Below are positions 51,802 through 60,613 of a stretch of 64,000 nucleotides of DNA, in pieces (position 1 is the stretch's first letter; each line of letters starts with the position of its first letter). Under the pieces are notes generated by a model, which was not told the origin of the DNA, ran no database searches, and was given only the letters and a program-made list of their open reading frames with translations. Source of the DNA: Pseudomonas mucoides (lineage in GTDB: Bacteria > Pseudomonadota > Gammaproteobacteria > Pseudomonadales > Pseudomonadaceae); the NCBI RefSeq assembly GCF_015461845.1, contig NZ_JACOPW010000008.1:62001-126000 (forward strand), given 5' to 3'. The position numbers and the translations under genes are program-made.

Positions 51802-53325
51802 TCAGTTCAGGTTCGGCAACGCGTTGTGCAGCAAAATCGGGTCTTTCAACACACCGGCAGCGGCGGCGATGTCCGGTGCAAGCCAGCGGTCCTGGTCGTA
51901 GGCCGGAACCCGCTCGCGCAGCAGACGCCACGCGACATCGGTGCCAGCGCCAAAGCGTTGCTCTTTCAAGAATTCAAACGCCTGAGCCGCCAGCAAGTAC
52001 TCGATGGCAAGGATCTGCGTGCAGTTTTCCAGCGCACGATGCAGCTTCAGCGCGGCGTTGGTGCCCAGGCTCAAGTGGTCTTCCTGCAGGCCCGACGTAA
52101 CGTAGTTGTCGAGCACGGCGGGTTGCGCCAATTGCCGGTTTTCCGCGCACAGGGACGCGGCGACGTACTGAACGATCATCATCCCGGAGTTGACGCCCGG
52201 ATTGGCCACCAGAAACGCCGGCAGACCGCTGACGTGCGGGTTGATCAGGCGATCGAGGCGACGTTCGGCGATGGAGCCGATTTCAGCCATGGCGATGGCC
52301 AGCAGGTCCGCTGCCATCGCTACGGACTGGCCGTGCGGGTTGGCTTGGGAAACGACGCGGTAGTTGTCCGGCGTGCCCAGCACCAACGGGTTATCGGTGG
52401 CGCCGTTGAGTTCGTTTTCGATTTGTTGAGTCGCGTGAACCAGCTGGTCACGGGCAGCGCCGTGGACCTGCGGGATCGAGCGAATGCTCAGGGCGTCCTG
52501 GGTACGAATACCTTTGCTGCTGGCGATCACTTCACTGCCATCGAGCACCGCGCGCAGGTTGACGCCGACTTGCTGCATGCCCGGGTGCGGCTTGAGCGCA
52601 ATGATCTCGGCGTCGAACGCATCGATCTGACCGCGCTGGGCTTCAAAACTCATGGCGCCGATCACATCGGCCCATTGCAGCAAATGCGCGGCGTCGGCAA
52701 TCGCCAGGCAACTGAGGCCGGTCATGCACGGCGTACCGTTGACCAGGCACAAACCGTCCTTGGCGCCGAGCTTGACCGGTTGCAGACCTTCTTCGGCCAG
52801 GGCTTGCTGAGCGGAAACGATTTGCCCGCGATAGCTGACATTGCCAACACCCAGCAGCGCGATGCCGATGTGCGCCATGTGCGTCAGGTAGCCCACGGAA
52901 CCCTGGGACGGCACTTGCGGGGTGATGCCACGGTTGAGCAGCGCTAGCAGGGCTTCGACCACTTGGCGGTGCAGGCCGGATTTGCCGTGACTGTAGTTGA
53001 CGACGGCGGCGCACATGATGGCGCGCGTCTGCTCGTTGGTCAGCGGTGCACCCACGCCACAGGCGTGGCTGAGCAGGGTGTTGCGCGACAACTGGCTGAG
53101 TTGTTCATCTTGCAGGGAGACGTTGCACAACGCGCCCAGCCCGGTGTTGATGCCATAGGCACGCTCGCCGCTGGTGACAATGCGCTGGACGATGCCCTGG
53201 GCGTTTTCAATGCGTGCCCAGACCGGCGCCGACAGCTCAAGCTGCGCGCCATGACGGGCAACGGCGACCACATCCTGCCAGCGGACCTGCGCTTCGGTGA
53301 TAACGATTTTTTCAGCCTGGGACAT
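51802..53325 (-). CDS. hutH1: Histidine-ammonia-lyase-like protein lacking the MIO tripeptide
   Basis: This 507-residue aromatic amino acid lyase-fold protein is clearly related to HutH along its length (AYGINTGLG, LSHACGVGAP, LVNGTPCMT, LQEDHLSLG). At the cofactor site, GSVGASGDLAPLAHM of HutH2 aligns with GSVGYLTHMAHI (Gly145-Tyr146). The Ala-Ser-Gly needed for MIO is deleted, and the DNA at 52880-52900 confirms this. The QDPYS tyrosine is also Leu (QDALSIRS). Ammonia-lyase chemistry by the MIO route is therefore unlikely. The gene is intact and in the operon between hutV and hutH2. Substrate binding, sensing or a different reaction are possibilities. Confidence 0.88.
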   Translation of the reverse strand: MSQAEKIVITEAQVRWQDVVAVARHGAQLELSAPVWARIENAQGIVQRIVTSGERAYGINTGLGALCNVSLQDEQLSQLSRNTLLSHACGVGAPLTNEQTRAIMCAAVVNYSHGKSGLHRQVVEALLALLNRGITPQVPSQGSVGYLTHMAHIGIALLGVGNVSYRGQIVSAQQALAEEGLQPVKLGAKDGLCLVNGTPCMTGLSCLAIADAAHLLQWADVIGAMSFEAQRGQIDAFDAEIIALKPHPGMQQVGVNLRAVLDGSEVIASSKGIRTQDALSIRSIPQVHGAARDQLVHATQQIENELNGATDNPLVLGTPDNYRVVSQANPHGQSVAMAADLLAIAMAEIGSIAERRLDRLINPHVSGLPAFLVANPGVNSGMMIVQYVAASLCAENRQLAQPAVLDNYVTSGLQEDHLSLGTNAALKLHRALENCTQILAIEYLLAAQAFEFLKEQRFGAGTDVAWRLLRERVPAYDQDRWLAPDIAAAAGVLKDPILLHNALPNLN

Positions 53326-53374
53326 CTTTGACCTCGTGCGTAAAACCTGAATATTGATGCAGCTTTACCGGCCC

Positions 53375-53468
53375 CATCGCGGGCAAGCCCGCTCCCACAG
53401 TGTTCTGTTGTGTGAAGAAAATTTATGCAACACAACCAATCCCTGTGGGAGCGGGCTTGCCCGCGATG
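53375..53468. repeat. REP doublet between hutV and hutH1
   Basis: CATCGCGGGCAAGCCCGCTC with the rest of the arm (53375-53400) is perfectly inverted at 53443-53468. It separates the ABC transporter genes from the lyase pair inside the operon and could set 3' stability of the hutXWV message. Confidence 0.92.
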
Positions 53469-53495
53469 AGGCCGGCAAAAGTCACCGCAAATCTT

Positions 53496-54326
53496 TTAAA
53501 CCACTGCAGCCCGACGCTGAACAAACCGGTCGACATATTCATCCGCCGGCGAATGCAGGATCTCGCGCGGGGTGCCGACCTGAATCAGGCGGCCGTCCTT
53601 GAGGATCGCGATACGGTTGCCGATGCGCACGGCCTCGTCGAGGTCGTGGGTGATGAAGACGATGGTCTTGTGCAGGGTCTTTTGCAGTTCCAGCAACTGG
53701 TCCTGCATCTCGGCGCGAATCAACGGGTCAAGGGCACTGAACGCTTCGTCCATCAGGATGATGTCGGTGTCGGCGGCCAAGGCGCGGGCCAGGCCCACAC
53801 GCTGACGCATGCCGCCCGAGAGCTGATGCGGGTATTTGTTTTCGTAGCCCTTGAGGCCCACGGTGTTGATCCAGTGCAGCGCGCGCTCGGAGCACATTTG
53901 CTTGCTCTCGCCGCGCACTTTCAGGCCGTAGGCGACGTTGTCCACCACAGTCTTGTGCGGCAGCAGGCCGAAGCTCTGGAACACCATGCTGATCTTGTGC
54001 CGGCGAAATTCGCGCAGGGCTTCCATGTCGTATTGCAGGATGTCCACGCCGTCCACCAGGATCGCGCCGCTGGTCGGGTCGATCAGGCGGTTGAAGTGGC
54101 GCACCAGGGTCGATTTGCCGGAACCCGACAGGCCCATGATCACGAAGATCTCGCCCGTGCCGATGCTCAGGGACAGATCGTTCACGCCGACTACGCAGCC
54201 GGTTTCGGACAGCACCTGGTCTTTGGTCTTGCCCTGGCCAATCATCGCCAGCGCATCCTTGGAGCGGTTGCCGAAAATCTTGAAGACGTTTTTGACTTCA
54301 ATCTTGCTCACGGTCGCGTTGTTCAT
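53496..54326 (-). CDS. hutV: ABC transporter ATP-binding protein (betaine/histidine type)
   Basis: This ProV/OpuAA-like ATPase of 276 residues has Walker A GLSGSGKST, the Q-loop VFQSFGLLPHKTV, the signature LSGGMRQRVGLARAL and Walker B IILMDEAFSALDP. It lacks the C-terminal CBS pair of osmoregulated OpuA ATPases, which fits a catabolic uptake system. Start overlaps hutW by four bases. With hutW and hutX it forms the histidine ABC importer of the hut operon (by analogy to described pseudomonad HutXWV). Confidence 0.92.
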   Translation of the reverse strand: MNNATVSKIEVKNVFKIFGNRSKDALAMIGQGKTKDQVLSETGCVVGVNDLSLSIGTGEIFVIMGLSGSGKSTLVRHFNRLIDPTSGAILVDGVDILQYDMEALREFRRHKISMVFQSFGLLPHKTVVDNVAYGLKVRGESKQMCSERALHWINTVGLKGYENKYPHQLSGGMRQRVGLARALAADTDIILMDEAFSALDPLIRAEMQDQLLELQKTLHKTIVFITHDLDEAVRIGNRIAILKDGRLIQVGTPREILHSPADEYVDRFVQRRAAVV

Positions 54327-55174
54327 TTGCTCACCTCATGCCGTGCCCGACCGTACGCCTGAGTAATGCGGTCGATCACCACAGCCAGAATCACGATCGC
54401 CAGACCGGCTTCCAAGCCACGTCCGACGTTGAGGGTCTGAATCCCCACCAGTACGTCTTCGCCCAAGCCACGGGCACCAATCATCGAGGCAATCACGACC
54501 ATCGACAGCGCCATCATGGTGGTCTGGTTGATCCCGGCCATGATGCTCGGCAGGGCCAGGGGCAGTTGCACGCCAAACAGTTGCTGCCAGCGGTTCGCAC
54601 CGAAGGCGTTGATCGCCTCCATCACTTCACCATCAACCTGGCGAATGCCCAGGTCGGTCAAGCGAATCAGCGGGGGGGCGGCGTAGATCACGGTGGCGAA
54701 AATCGCCGGGACCTTGCCCAGACCGAACAGCATCAGCACCGGGATCAGGTACACGAAGCTCGGCATGGTTTGCATGATGTCGAGCAACGGCATCAGCACC
54801 GAACGCAGGCGATTGCTACGTGCCGAGAGAATGCCCAGCGGAATGCCGATCAGCACCGAAATGATCGTCGCGACCATCATCAGCGCCAGGGTTTGCATCA
54901 GCTTGTCCCAGAGGCCGACCGCACCCACCAGGAACAACAACCCGACAATCACGGCCGTGGTCACGACTTTGCGCGTGGCGTGCCAGGCAATGCCCGCGAC
55001 GATGGCGAGCATCAACCACCAAGGCGCCGCACGCAGCAGGCCTTCAAGGTTGACGATGGCCCACAGCAGCGTGTCAGAGATCTGCCGGAACACGTCGCCG
55101 TAGTTGGTGACCAGCGAATCGACCCAACCGTTGACCCAGTCGGCGATGGAAAAGGTAAAGCTTTCGGGAAACAT
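54323..55174 (-). CDS. hutW: ABC transporter permease (betaine/histidine type)
   Basis: This ProW-like permease of 283 residues has about six membrane helices and the conserved loop EAINAFGANRWQQLFGVQLP, the EAA-type coupling motif. The N-terminal part, SIADWVNGWVDSLVTNYGDVF, is the short periplasmic/amphipathic segment of this family. ATG at 55174 has AGGAGA-like sequence close upstream. It lies between hutX and hutV. Confidence 0.92.
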   Translation of the reverse strand: MFPESFTFSIADWVNGWVDSLVTNYGDVFRQISDTLLWAIVNLEGLLRAAPWWLMLAIVAGIAWHATRKVVTTAVIVGLLFLVGAVGLWDKLMQTLALMMVATIISVLIGIPLGILSARSNRLRSVLMPLLDIMQTMPSFVYLIPVLMLFGLGKVPAIFATVIYAAPPLIRLTDLGIRQVDGEVMEAINAFGANRWQQLFGVQLPLALPSIMAGINQTTMMALSMVVIASMIGARGLGEDVLVGIQTLNVGRGLEAGLAIVILAVVIDRITQAYGRARHEVSK

Positions 55175-55244
55175 AGGAGACTCTCAATCAAGGGGTTGCG
55201 ATCAAGCGTCCGACTGCCGCTACCGGCAGTCGGAGAGGCTCAAC

Positions 55245-56213
55245 CTACAAGGCCGCGTCGATTTTCTTGGCTGCGTCTTCGCTCACCCACGCGTGCCAGA
55301 CTTCAGGATGTTCCTTCAAGAAGATCTTCGCCAGTTTTGGCGACTCGATCCGCTCTTTGGTCATGCGCCCAAGGTTCTGGTTGAGGATGTCGATTGGCAC
55401 GTTGACCTTTTCCAGCACGGCCACCAGTTCCGGGGCCTGTTCGTGGAAAGTCTTGGACAGGCCGACCTTGATATCCACGGTCTTGTTCACGCCTGGTTTC
55501 TCTTCGAGTTTCACCGCGTCGATCTGGCCCATCAGTGGGGTTGGCGACCAGTAGTAGAACAGGATCGGCTCGCCACGCTTGTAGCTCGACAGCACGGCCG
55601 CATCCAGCGCCGGGCCGGTGCCTGGGCGGAAGTTGGTGTAGGTGCTTTCCAGGCCGTAGCTCTTCAGCATTTCGCTGTTGTCCAGCTCGCAGGTCCAGCC
55701 GGCCGGGCAGTTGTAGAAACGGCCCTTGGAGGGCTCTTCAGCGTCCTTGAAAATCGCCGAGTATTTGCCCAGGTCGGCAATGTTTTTCAGGTCGGGAGCT
55801 TTGGCTTCCAGCTTGCGCTTGGCATCGCCTTCGATGACGTAACGCGGCACGTACCAGCCTTCGATAGCGCCCACCACAGGTGCGCCGACACCGACGACCT
55901 TGCCGGCCTTCTCGGCCTTGTTCCAGACTTCGCTGCGACCGACCCACTCTTCGGCAAACACCTGAATGTCGTTGCTGCTCAGGGCGTTTTCCATGGTGAT
56001 GGAGTTGCCCGGCAGGCTGTCGGTCTTGCAGTCGTAGCCCTTCTCCAACACGACTTGCATCACGTCGGTCAGCAGCATCGCGCTTTCCCAGTTCAGGCCG
56101 GCAAATTTCACCGGTTTGCCCGACTCGCACCAACCAGCCGCCTGAGTGGCGCCAGCACTGGCCAGCAGGCCTATGGAAAGCAATGTGGTCAGCAGGGTCT
56201 TGTTCGATTTCAT
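55245..56213 (-). CDS. hutX: ABC transporter substrate-binding protein (betaine/histidine type)
   Basis: This OpuAC/ProX-like binding protein has 322 residues from ATG 56213 (MKSNKTLLTTLLSIGLLASA, signal peptide ending TQA). Its ligand region includes GWCESGKPVKFAGLNWESAM, FAEEWVGRSEVWNKAEKAG and RGEPILFYYWSPT. A frame extending to 56282 lacks a signal peptide in the right place. It resembles the orphan binding protein at 44558-45505 only at family level. In the hut operon it is expected to bind histidine. Confidence 0.91.
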   Translation of the reverse strand: MKSNKTLLTTLLSIGLLASAGATQAAGWCESGKPVKFAGLNWESAMLLTDVMQVVLEKGYDCKTDSLPGNSITMENALSSNDIQVFAEEWVGRSEVWNKAEKAGKVVGVGAPVVGAIEGWYVPRYVIEGDAKRKLEAKAPDLKNIADLGKYSAIFKDAEEPSKGRFYNCPAGWTCELDNSEMLKSYGLESTYTNFRPGTGPALDAAVLSSYKRGEPILFYYWSPTPLMGQIDAVKLEEKPGVNKTVDIKVGLSKTFHEQAPELVAVLEKVNVPIDILNQNLGRMTKERIESPKLAKIFLKEHPEVWHAWVSEDAAKKIDAAL

Positions 56214-56282
56214 TGTTGTGACGCTCCTAATCATGAATTGGCTTACGGCAGTCAAGAGGCATCCAGCCCTGTCCACGTCCAA

Positions 56283-57752
56283 TCAGGCCTGCGTCGCAAC
56301 GCGACCGGTCCCGTTTGTTTTAGGTTGTACAACACTGTCCTGCTCGATCGGCAGAATCAGTTGATCGGGCACGGTGCCGTGCCATTTTTTCGCACACACG
56401 TAATACAGGGCCGCGGGAATCACCAGACCGATGATCCAGGAGATATCCACATCACCCAGGGCCGCCACCAGCGGACCGGTATAGAACTTGGTGGAGATGA
56501 ACGGCAACTGCACCAGCACACCGAAGACATAGACGCTGATACCGAGGGCGTTCCAACGGCCGTAGCGACCGTTAGGATCGGCCAGTGCCGGCACGTCATA
56601 GCGCTCGCGGGTGATGCAGTAGTAATCCACCAGGTTGATCGCGCTCCATGGCGTGAAGAACGCCAGCAGGAACAGGATGAAGGACTTGAACGCACCGAGG
56701 AACGAGTGCTGGCCGAGCAACGCCATCAGGGTCGCAGCACCAACGATCACCAGCACGAAGACCAGACGCTGCAGGCGCGATACTTTCAGGTCACCACGGA
56801 AACCGCTGATGATGGTCGCAATGCACATGAAGCTGCCGTAGGAGTTCAGCGTGGAGATGGTGACCTTGCCGAACGCGATGCTGAAATACAGCAGCGCAGC
56901 GGTGGCACCGGTACCGCCCAGACCAACGATGTAGGCGACTTCATGCCCAGCGAATTGGCCATTGGCCGATGCAGCAGCGAACACGCCGAGGACCATCGCG
57001 ACCTGCGCACCAATGACCGAACCTGCGCCTGCGGCAAAAAAAGTTTTCACCGAAGAAATCTTGCTCGGCAGGTAGCGCGAGTAGTCAGCCACATAAGGGC
57101 CGAAAGCGATCTGCCAGGAGGCCGCGAGCGATACCGCAAGCAAGAAACTGCTCCAGCTGAAGTGGCGGATTTGCAACAGTGCGCCCACATCAACCTGGCT
57201 CATCAGACGGCTGAACAGATAAACAAAGGCAATCACGCCAATGACACTGGCCACACGGCCGATCCAATGGATCACCCGATAACCGAGCACCGTGACCAGC
57301 ACGATGACACTGGCGAAAATAAGGATGCCGACGCTGTCGCTGACGCCAAACAACTGGCCCAGCGCCTGACCGGAAAGCACGGTACCTGTTGCGGTGAAGC
57401 CCAGGTACATCAAGCAGACCAGCACGATCGGGATGGCCGCGCCATACACGCCGAACTGGACCCGACTGGAAATCATCTGCGGCAGGCCCAGCTTGGGACC
57501 TTGCGCCGCATGCAACGCCATGACCCCGCCGCCGAGCAGTTGACCAATCAACAGACCGATCAACGACCAGAACACATCACCGCCCAACACCACGGCCAGG
57601 GCCCCGGTGACAATCGCGGTGATTTGCAGGTTGGCACCCATCCACAGGGTGAACTGGCTAAATAGACGACCGTGTCTTTCCGCTTCCGGGATGTAGTCGA
57701 TCGAGCGCTTCTCGATCAACGGTTTGTTGCCTGCACGTTCGCTGACAGCCAT
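56283..57752 (-). CDS. NCS1-family permease, candidate urocanate transporter
   Basis: This 489-residue membrane protein of the cytosine/purine/allantoin (NCS1) family has about 12 helices. The family segments are FTLWMGANLQITAIVTGALA, FGPYVADYSRYLP and FFTPWSAINLVDYYCI. Position directly after hutU matches the gene called hutT-u in P. fluorescens SBW25 (urocanate uptake, from memory). Cytosine-type substrates cannot be excluded by sequence, but context favours urocanate. Confidence 0.85.
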   Translation of the reverse strand: MAVSERAGNKPLIEKRSIDYIPEAERHGRLFSQFTLWMGANLQITAIVTGALAVVLGGDVFWSLIGLLIGQLLGGGVMALHAAQGPKLGLPQMISSRVQFGVYGAAIPIVLVCLMYLGFTATGTVLSGQALGQLFGVSDSVGILIFASVIVLVTVLGYRVIHWIGRVASVIGVIAFVYLFSRLMSQVDVGALLQIRHFSWSSFLLAVSLAASWQIAFGPYVADYSRYLPSKISSVKTFFAAGAGSVIGAQVAMVLGVFAAASANGQFAGHEVAYIVGLGGTGATAALLYFSIAFGKVTISTLNSYGSFMCIATIISGFRGDLKVSRLQRLVFVLVIVGAATLMALLGQHSFLGAFKSFILFLLAFFTPWSAINLVDYYCITRERYDVPALADPNGRYGRWNALGISVYVFGVLVQLPFISTKFYTGPLVAALGDVDISWIIGLVIPAALYYVCAKKWHGTVPDQLILPIEQDSVVQPKTNGTGRVATQA

Positions 57753-57795
57753 GGTTCAACCTCTGTGGATTGTTTTGTAGGTTTACGCAATCCCT

Positions 57796-57897
57796 GTAGC
57801 AGCTGCCGCAGGCTGCGTTGGGTTGCGAAGCGACCCCGGCATTCCAATGTGGAACGAAGGTCCTTCGGCCCTTAACGCAGCCTTCGGCAGCTGCTAC
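57796..57897. repeat. Inverted repeat of the GTAGCAGCTG family
   Basis: GTAGCAGCTGCCGCAGGCTG and CGTT (57796-57819) pairs with 57874-57897 with one mismatch. The long 54-base spacer contains a second small pairing (GAAGGTCCTTC). It lies in the operon between hutU and the NCS1 gene. Confidence 0.88.
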
Positions 57898-57906
57898 TCG
57901 GGTTGT

Positions 57907-59595
57907 TTATTTGCCGGTAATCATCGGCAGGTTCAGCCCTTGTTCATTGGCGCAGTCGATCGCGATCTGGTAACCCGCATCGGCGTGACGCATAACGCCG
58001 GTCGCCGGGTCGTTATGCAGCACGCGAGCAATACGCTCGGCCGCTTCGTCCGTACCGTCGCAGACAATCACCATGCCCGAGTGCTGTGAGAAGCCCATGC
58101 CGACACCGCCGCCGTGGTGCAGGGACACCCAGGTCGCGCCGCTCGCCGTGTTCAGCAGAGCGTTGAGCAGTGGCCAGTCGGATACGGCATCGGAACCGTC
58201 CTGCATCGATTCGGTTTCTCGGTTCGGGCTGGCGACCGAACCGGAGTCCAGGTGGTCGCGACCGATCACGATCGGCGCGGACAATTCACCGCTGCGCACC
58301 ATTTCGTTGAAGGCCAGGCCGAGCTTGGCGCGCAGACCCAGGCCAACCCAGCAGATACGCGCCGGCAGACCCTGGAAGCTGATGCGCTCGCGGGCCATGT
58401 CCAGCCAGTTGTGCAGGTGGGCGTCGTCCGGGATCAGCTCTTTTACCTTGGCGTCGGTCTTGTAGATGTCTTCGGCGTTGCCCGACAGTGCAGCCCAACG
58501 GAATGGGCCGATGCCGCGGCAGAACAGTGGACGGATGTAAGCCGGTACGAAGCCTGGGAAGTCGAATGCGTTTTCCACGCCTTCTTCCTGGGCCATCTGA
58601 CGGATGTTGTTGCCGTAGTCGAAGGTCGGGATGCCCATTTTCTGGAAATCCAGCATCGCTTTAACGTGCACGGCCATCGATTGCTTGGCGGCTTTGACCA
58701 CAGCAGCAGGCTCGGTCTTGGCGCGAGCGCGGTACTCTTCCCAGGTCCAGCCGGCCGGCAGGTAACCGTTGAGCGGGTCGTGGGCGCTGGTCTGGTCAGT
58801 GACCATGTCCGGGCGTACGCCACGACGAACCAGTTCCGGCAGGATTTCAGCGGCGTTACCCAGCAGTGCGATGGAAATCGCTTTGCCTTCTTTGGTGTAT
58901 TTTTCGATGCGCGCCAGTGCGTCGTCGAGGTCTTTGGCCTGCTCGTCGACGTAGCGGCTGTTCAAACGGAAATCGATGCTGACCTGTTGGCATTCGATGT
59001 TCAGCGAGCAAGCGCCAGCCAGAGTGGCGGCCAGAGGCTGGGCGCCGCCCATGCCGCCCAGACCGGCGGTCAGGACCCAACGACCTTTCAGGTCATCGTT
59101 GTAGTGTTGGCGACCGGCTTCGACGAAGGTTTCGTAGGTGCCCTGGACGATGCCCTGGCTGCCGATGTAGATCCAGCTGCCGGCGGTCATCTGGCCGTAC
59201 ATGGCCAGGCCTTTGGCGTCCAGCTCGTTGAAGTGTTCCCAGCTCGCCCAGTGTGGCACCAGGTTGGAGTTGGCGATCAGTACGCGCGGTGCATTGGTGT
59301 GAGTCTTGAACACGCCGACCGGCTTGCCGGATTGCACCAGCAGCGTCTCGTCGTCGTTCAGGTTGGTCAGGCTTTCGACGATCTTGTCGTAGCACTCCCA
59401 GTTACGTGCCGCACGTCCGATACCACCGTAAACCACCAGTTCTTTAGGGTTCTCGGCGACTTCCGGGTCGAGGTTGTTCATCAGCATGCGCAGCGGCGCT
59501 TCGGTCAGCCAGCTCTTGGCGGTCAGCTTGTTACCGCGTGCGGCACGGATTTCAACGTTACGAAACTTGGTAGGTTTCTGGGTATTGTCAGTCAC
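57907..59595 (-). CDS. hutU: Urocanate hydratase
   Basis: HutU hydrates urocanate to imidazolone propionate using NAD+ as an electrophile. The 562-residue protein has the family start FRNVEIRAARGNKLTAKSW, the substrate region ELVVYGGIGRAARNWECYD, the NAD-binding GWVLTAGLGGMGGAQP-like segment (RWVLTAGLGGMGGAQP), SALLGNAAE-like SIALLGNAAEI, and FCRGIGPFRW. It is the first gene of the long hut operon and lies about 140 bp downstream of the sigma-54 promoter element. Confidence 0.98.
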   Translation of the reverse strand: MTDNTQKPTKFRNVEIRAARGNKLTAKSWLTEAPLRMLMNNLDPEVAENPKELVVYGGIGRAARNWECYDKIVESLTNLNDDETLLVQSGKPVGVFKTHTNAPRVLIANSNLVPHWASWEHFNELDAKGLAMYGQMTAGSWIYIGSQGIVQGTYETFVEAGRQHYNDDLKGRWVLTAGLGGMGGAQPLAATLAGACSLNIECQQVSIDFRLNSRYVDEQAKDLDDALARIEKYTKEGKAISIALLGNAAEILPELVRRGVRPDMVTDQTSAHDPLNGYLPAGWTWEEYRARAKTEPAAVVKAAKQSMAVHVKAMLDFQKMGIPTFDYGNNIRQMAQEEGVENAFDFPGFVPAYIRPLFCRGIGPFRWAALSGNAEDIYKTDAKVKELIPDDAHLHNWLDMARERISFQGLPARICWVGLGLRAKLGLAFNEMVRSGELSAPIVIGRDHLDSGSVASPNRETESMQDGSDAVSDWPLLNALLNTASGATWVSLHHGGGVGMGFSQHSGMVIVCDGTDEAAERIARVLHNDPATGVMRHADAGYQIAIDCANEQGLNLPMITGK

Positions 59596-59728
59596 GAAAA
59601 AGACTCCTCAGCGATCAATTCAAACCAACCCTGGCAGTGGGCAAGCCAGCCTGTGCGCATCGTTGCGCCACAAGCGAATCAGTGGACGCTGCGGAGAGTC
59701 TCGGTCGACTCATACGCATACGTCTTTA

Positions 59729-59742
59729 CTTGTACATACAAG
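59729..59742. promoter_or_regulatory. HutC operator at the hutU promoter
   Basis: On the minus strand this reads CTTGTATGTACAAG, a perfect inverted repeat (CTTGTA/TACAAG with two-base centre). It is the sequence I recall as the hut operator of P. putida. It starts 5 bases after the -12 GC of the sigma-54 element and covers the expected transcription start, so HutC would block initiation. Confidence 0.85.
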
Positions 59743-59746
59743 CATA

Positions 59747-59763
59747 TGCAATCAAGCGGCCAA
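59747..59763 (-). promoter_or_regulatory. Sigma-54 promoter of the hutU-hutG operon
   Basis: On the minus strand the site reads TTGGCCGCTTGATTGCA: GG (59760-59761) and GC (59748-59749) separated by exactly ten bases, as required at -24/-12. This fits the known CbrB/NtrC-dependent control of hut genes in P. fluorescens. The gene-free 59764-59962 stretch upstream would carry activator sites, though none is identified. Confidence 0.8.
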
Positions 59764-59962
59764 CTTGTTTGATGGGTGTTCAAGAAAGTTTTTGGATGGG
59801 CTGGAACGCTTGTAGATCAAGGGTTCTGGTAGAGATGAAATTTTTCGGGGGGATTGTTGCAGAAGGGTGACGGCTGTTACTTGAGCGAGGTTTTGCGCCA
59901 CGCTGGGGCGTTCGGTAACAAGATGGTGCGCGCAGGGGAACAGTTTTTGCGAGGCAAAAAGC

Positions 59963-60026
59963 ATCGCGGGCAAGCCCGCTCCCACAGGGAAATCATCGTA
60001 CCTGTGGGAGCGGGCTTGCCCGCGAT
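59963..60026. repeat. REP doublet downstream of hutD
   Basis: ATCGCGGGCAAGCCCGCTCC with CACAGG (59963-59988) is perfectly inverted at 60001-60026, spacer 12 bases. It lies 21 bases after the hutD stop and may form its 3' end. Confidence 0.92.
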
Positions 60027-60046
60027 AGAGGCGACTTGATATTGAA

Positions 60047-60613
60047 TCAGTGCGCAGTCAGTTCGATCACACAGCATGGGCCATTGCTGGAGACTTCCAA
60101 CAACCCAGTGTTACCGTCCAGTTGCAGGCAATCATGGCGACCCAGTTGCGAAACGCTGTTACCGGCTTTCACCTCCAATGCGTCGGCGATGCTGAACACC
60201 AACACGGTCCCCGCCGAACTGAAAAACCGCTGCTCACCCGCCAGCCACTGCAACCGCGCGCTGTAACGTTGCGGCGCATAAATCAGGTTGAAATCGCGGA
60301 TCGGCCCGCCGAGCAGTGTGCAGGACACTTCGCTCTCACCACTGAAGGCAAACGGGTGCAGCGGTAACAACGGATGCGTGTCCTGGCCATCCACCCGCAA
60401 GGTCATGCCGTCACCTTGCAGCACAGTGATGACCCGCTCGTAACCGGTGAATGTCGAGAAACCACCCGACTCGCCGATGTCGGCAATCGACAGGCGCCAG
60501 CCGAAACCCTCAAGGCCAACGCCCGCATCGCGGGTGATTTCTTCAGTGCTGCCGCCGCCGTTTTTCCACGGCATGCGCGGGTAATCTTTGGCGCGTAAAA
60601 CCATTGTTCTCAT
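60047..60613 (-). CDS. hutD: HutD family protein
   Basis: This 188-residue bicupin-fold protein (VLRAKDYPRMPWKNGGGSTE, GWRLSIADIGESGGFSTFTG, ERVITVLQGDGMTL) is of the HutD family. In P. fluorescens SBW25 HutD limits hut expression, possibly by binding N-formylglutamate or a related pathway compound; that role is from the literature as I recall it. Start ATG 60613 overlaps the hutC stop (ATGA), so hutC-hutD are coupled. Confidence 0.93.
   Translation of the reverse strand: MRTMVLRAKDYPRMPWKNGGGSTEEITRDAGVGLEGFGWRLSIADIGESGGFSTFTGYERVITVLQGDGMTLRVDGQDTHPLLPLHPFAFSGESEVSCTLLGGPIRDFNLIYAPQRYSARLQWLAGEQRFFSSAGTVLVFSIADALEVKAGNSVSQLGRHDCLQLDGNTGLLEVSSNGPCCVIELTAH

Noticed and set aside
48575..51901. 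Very long plus-strand open frame opposite hutT and hutH2
   Set aside because: It is antisense to two well-identified genes, has a composition of His/Arg/Gln-rich noise and no recognisable motif; such frames arise from GC-rich codon bias.
55104..57665. 853-codon plus-strand frame opposite hutX and the NCS1 permease
   Set aside because: Antisense shadow spanning several real genes and their spacers.
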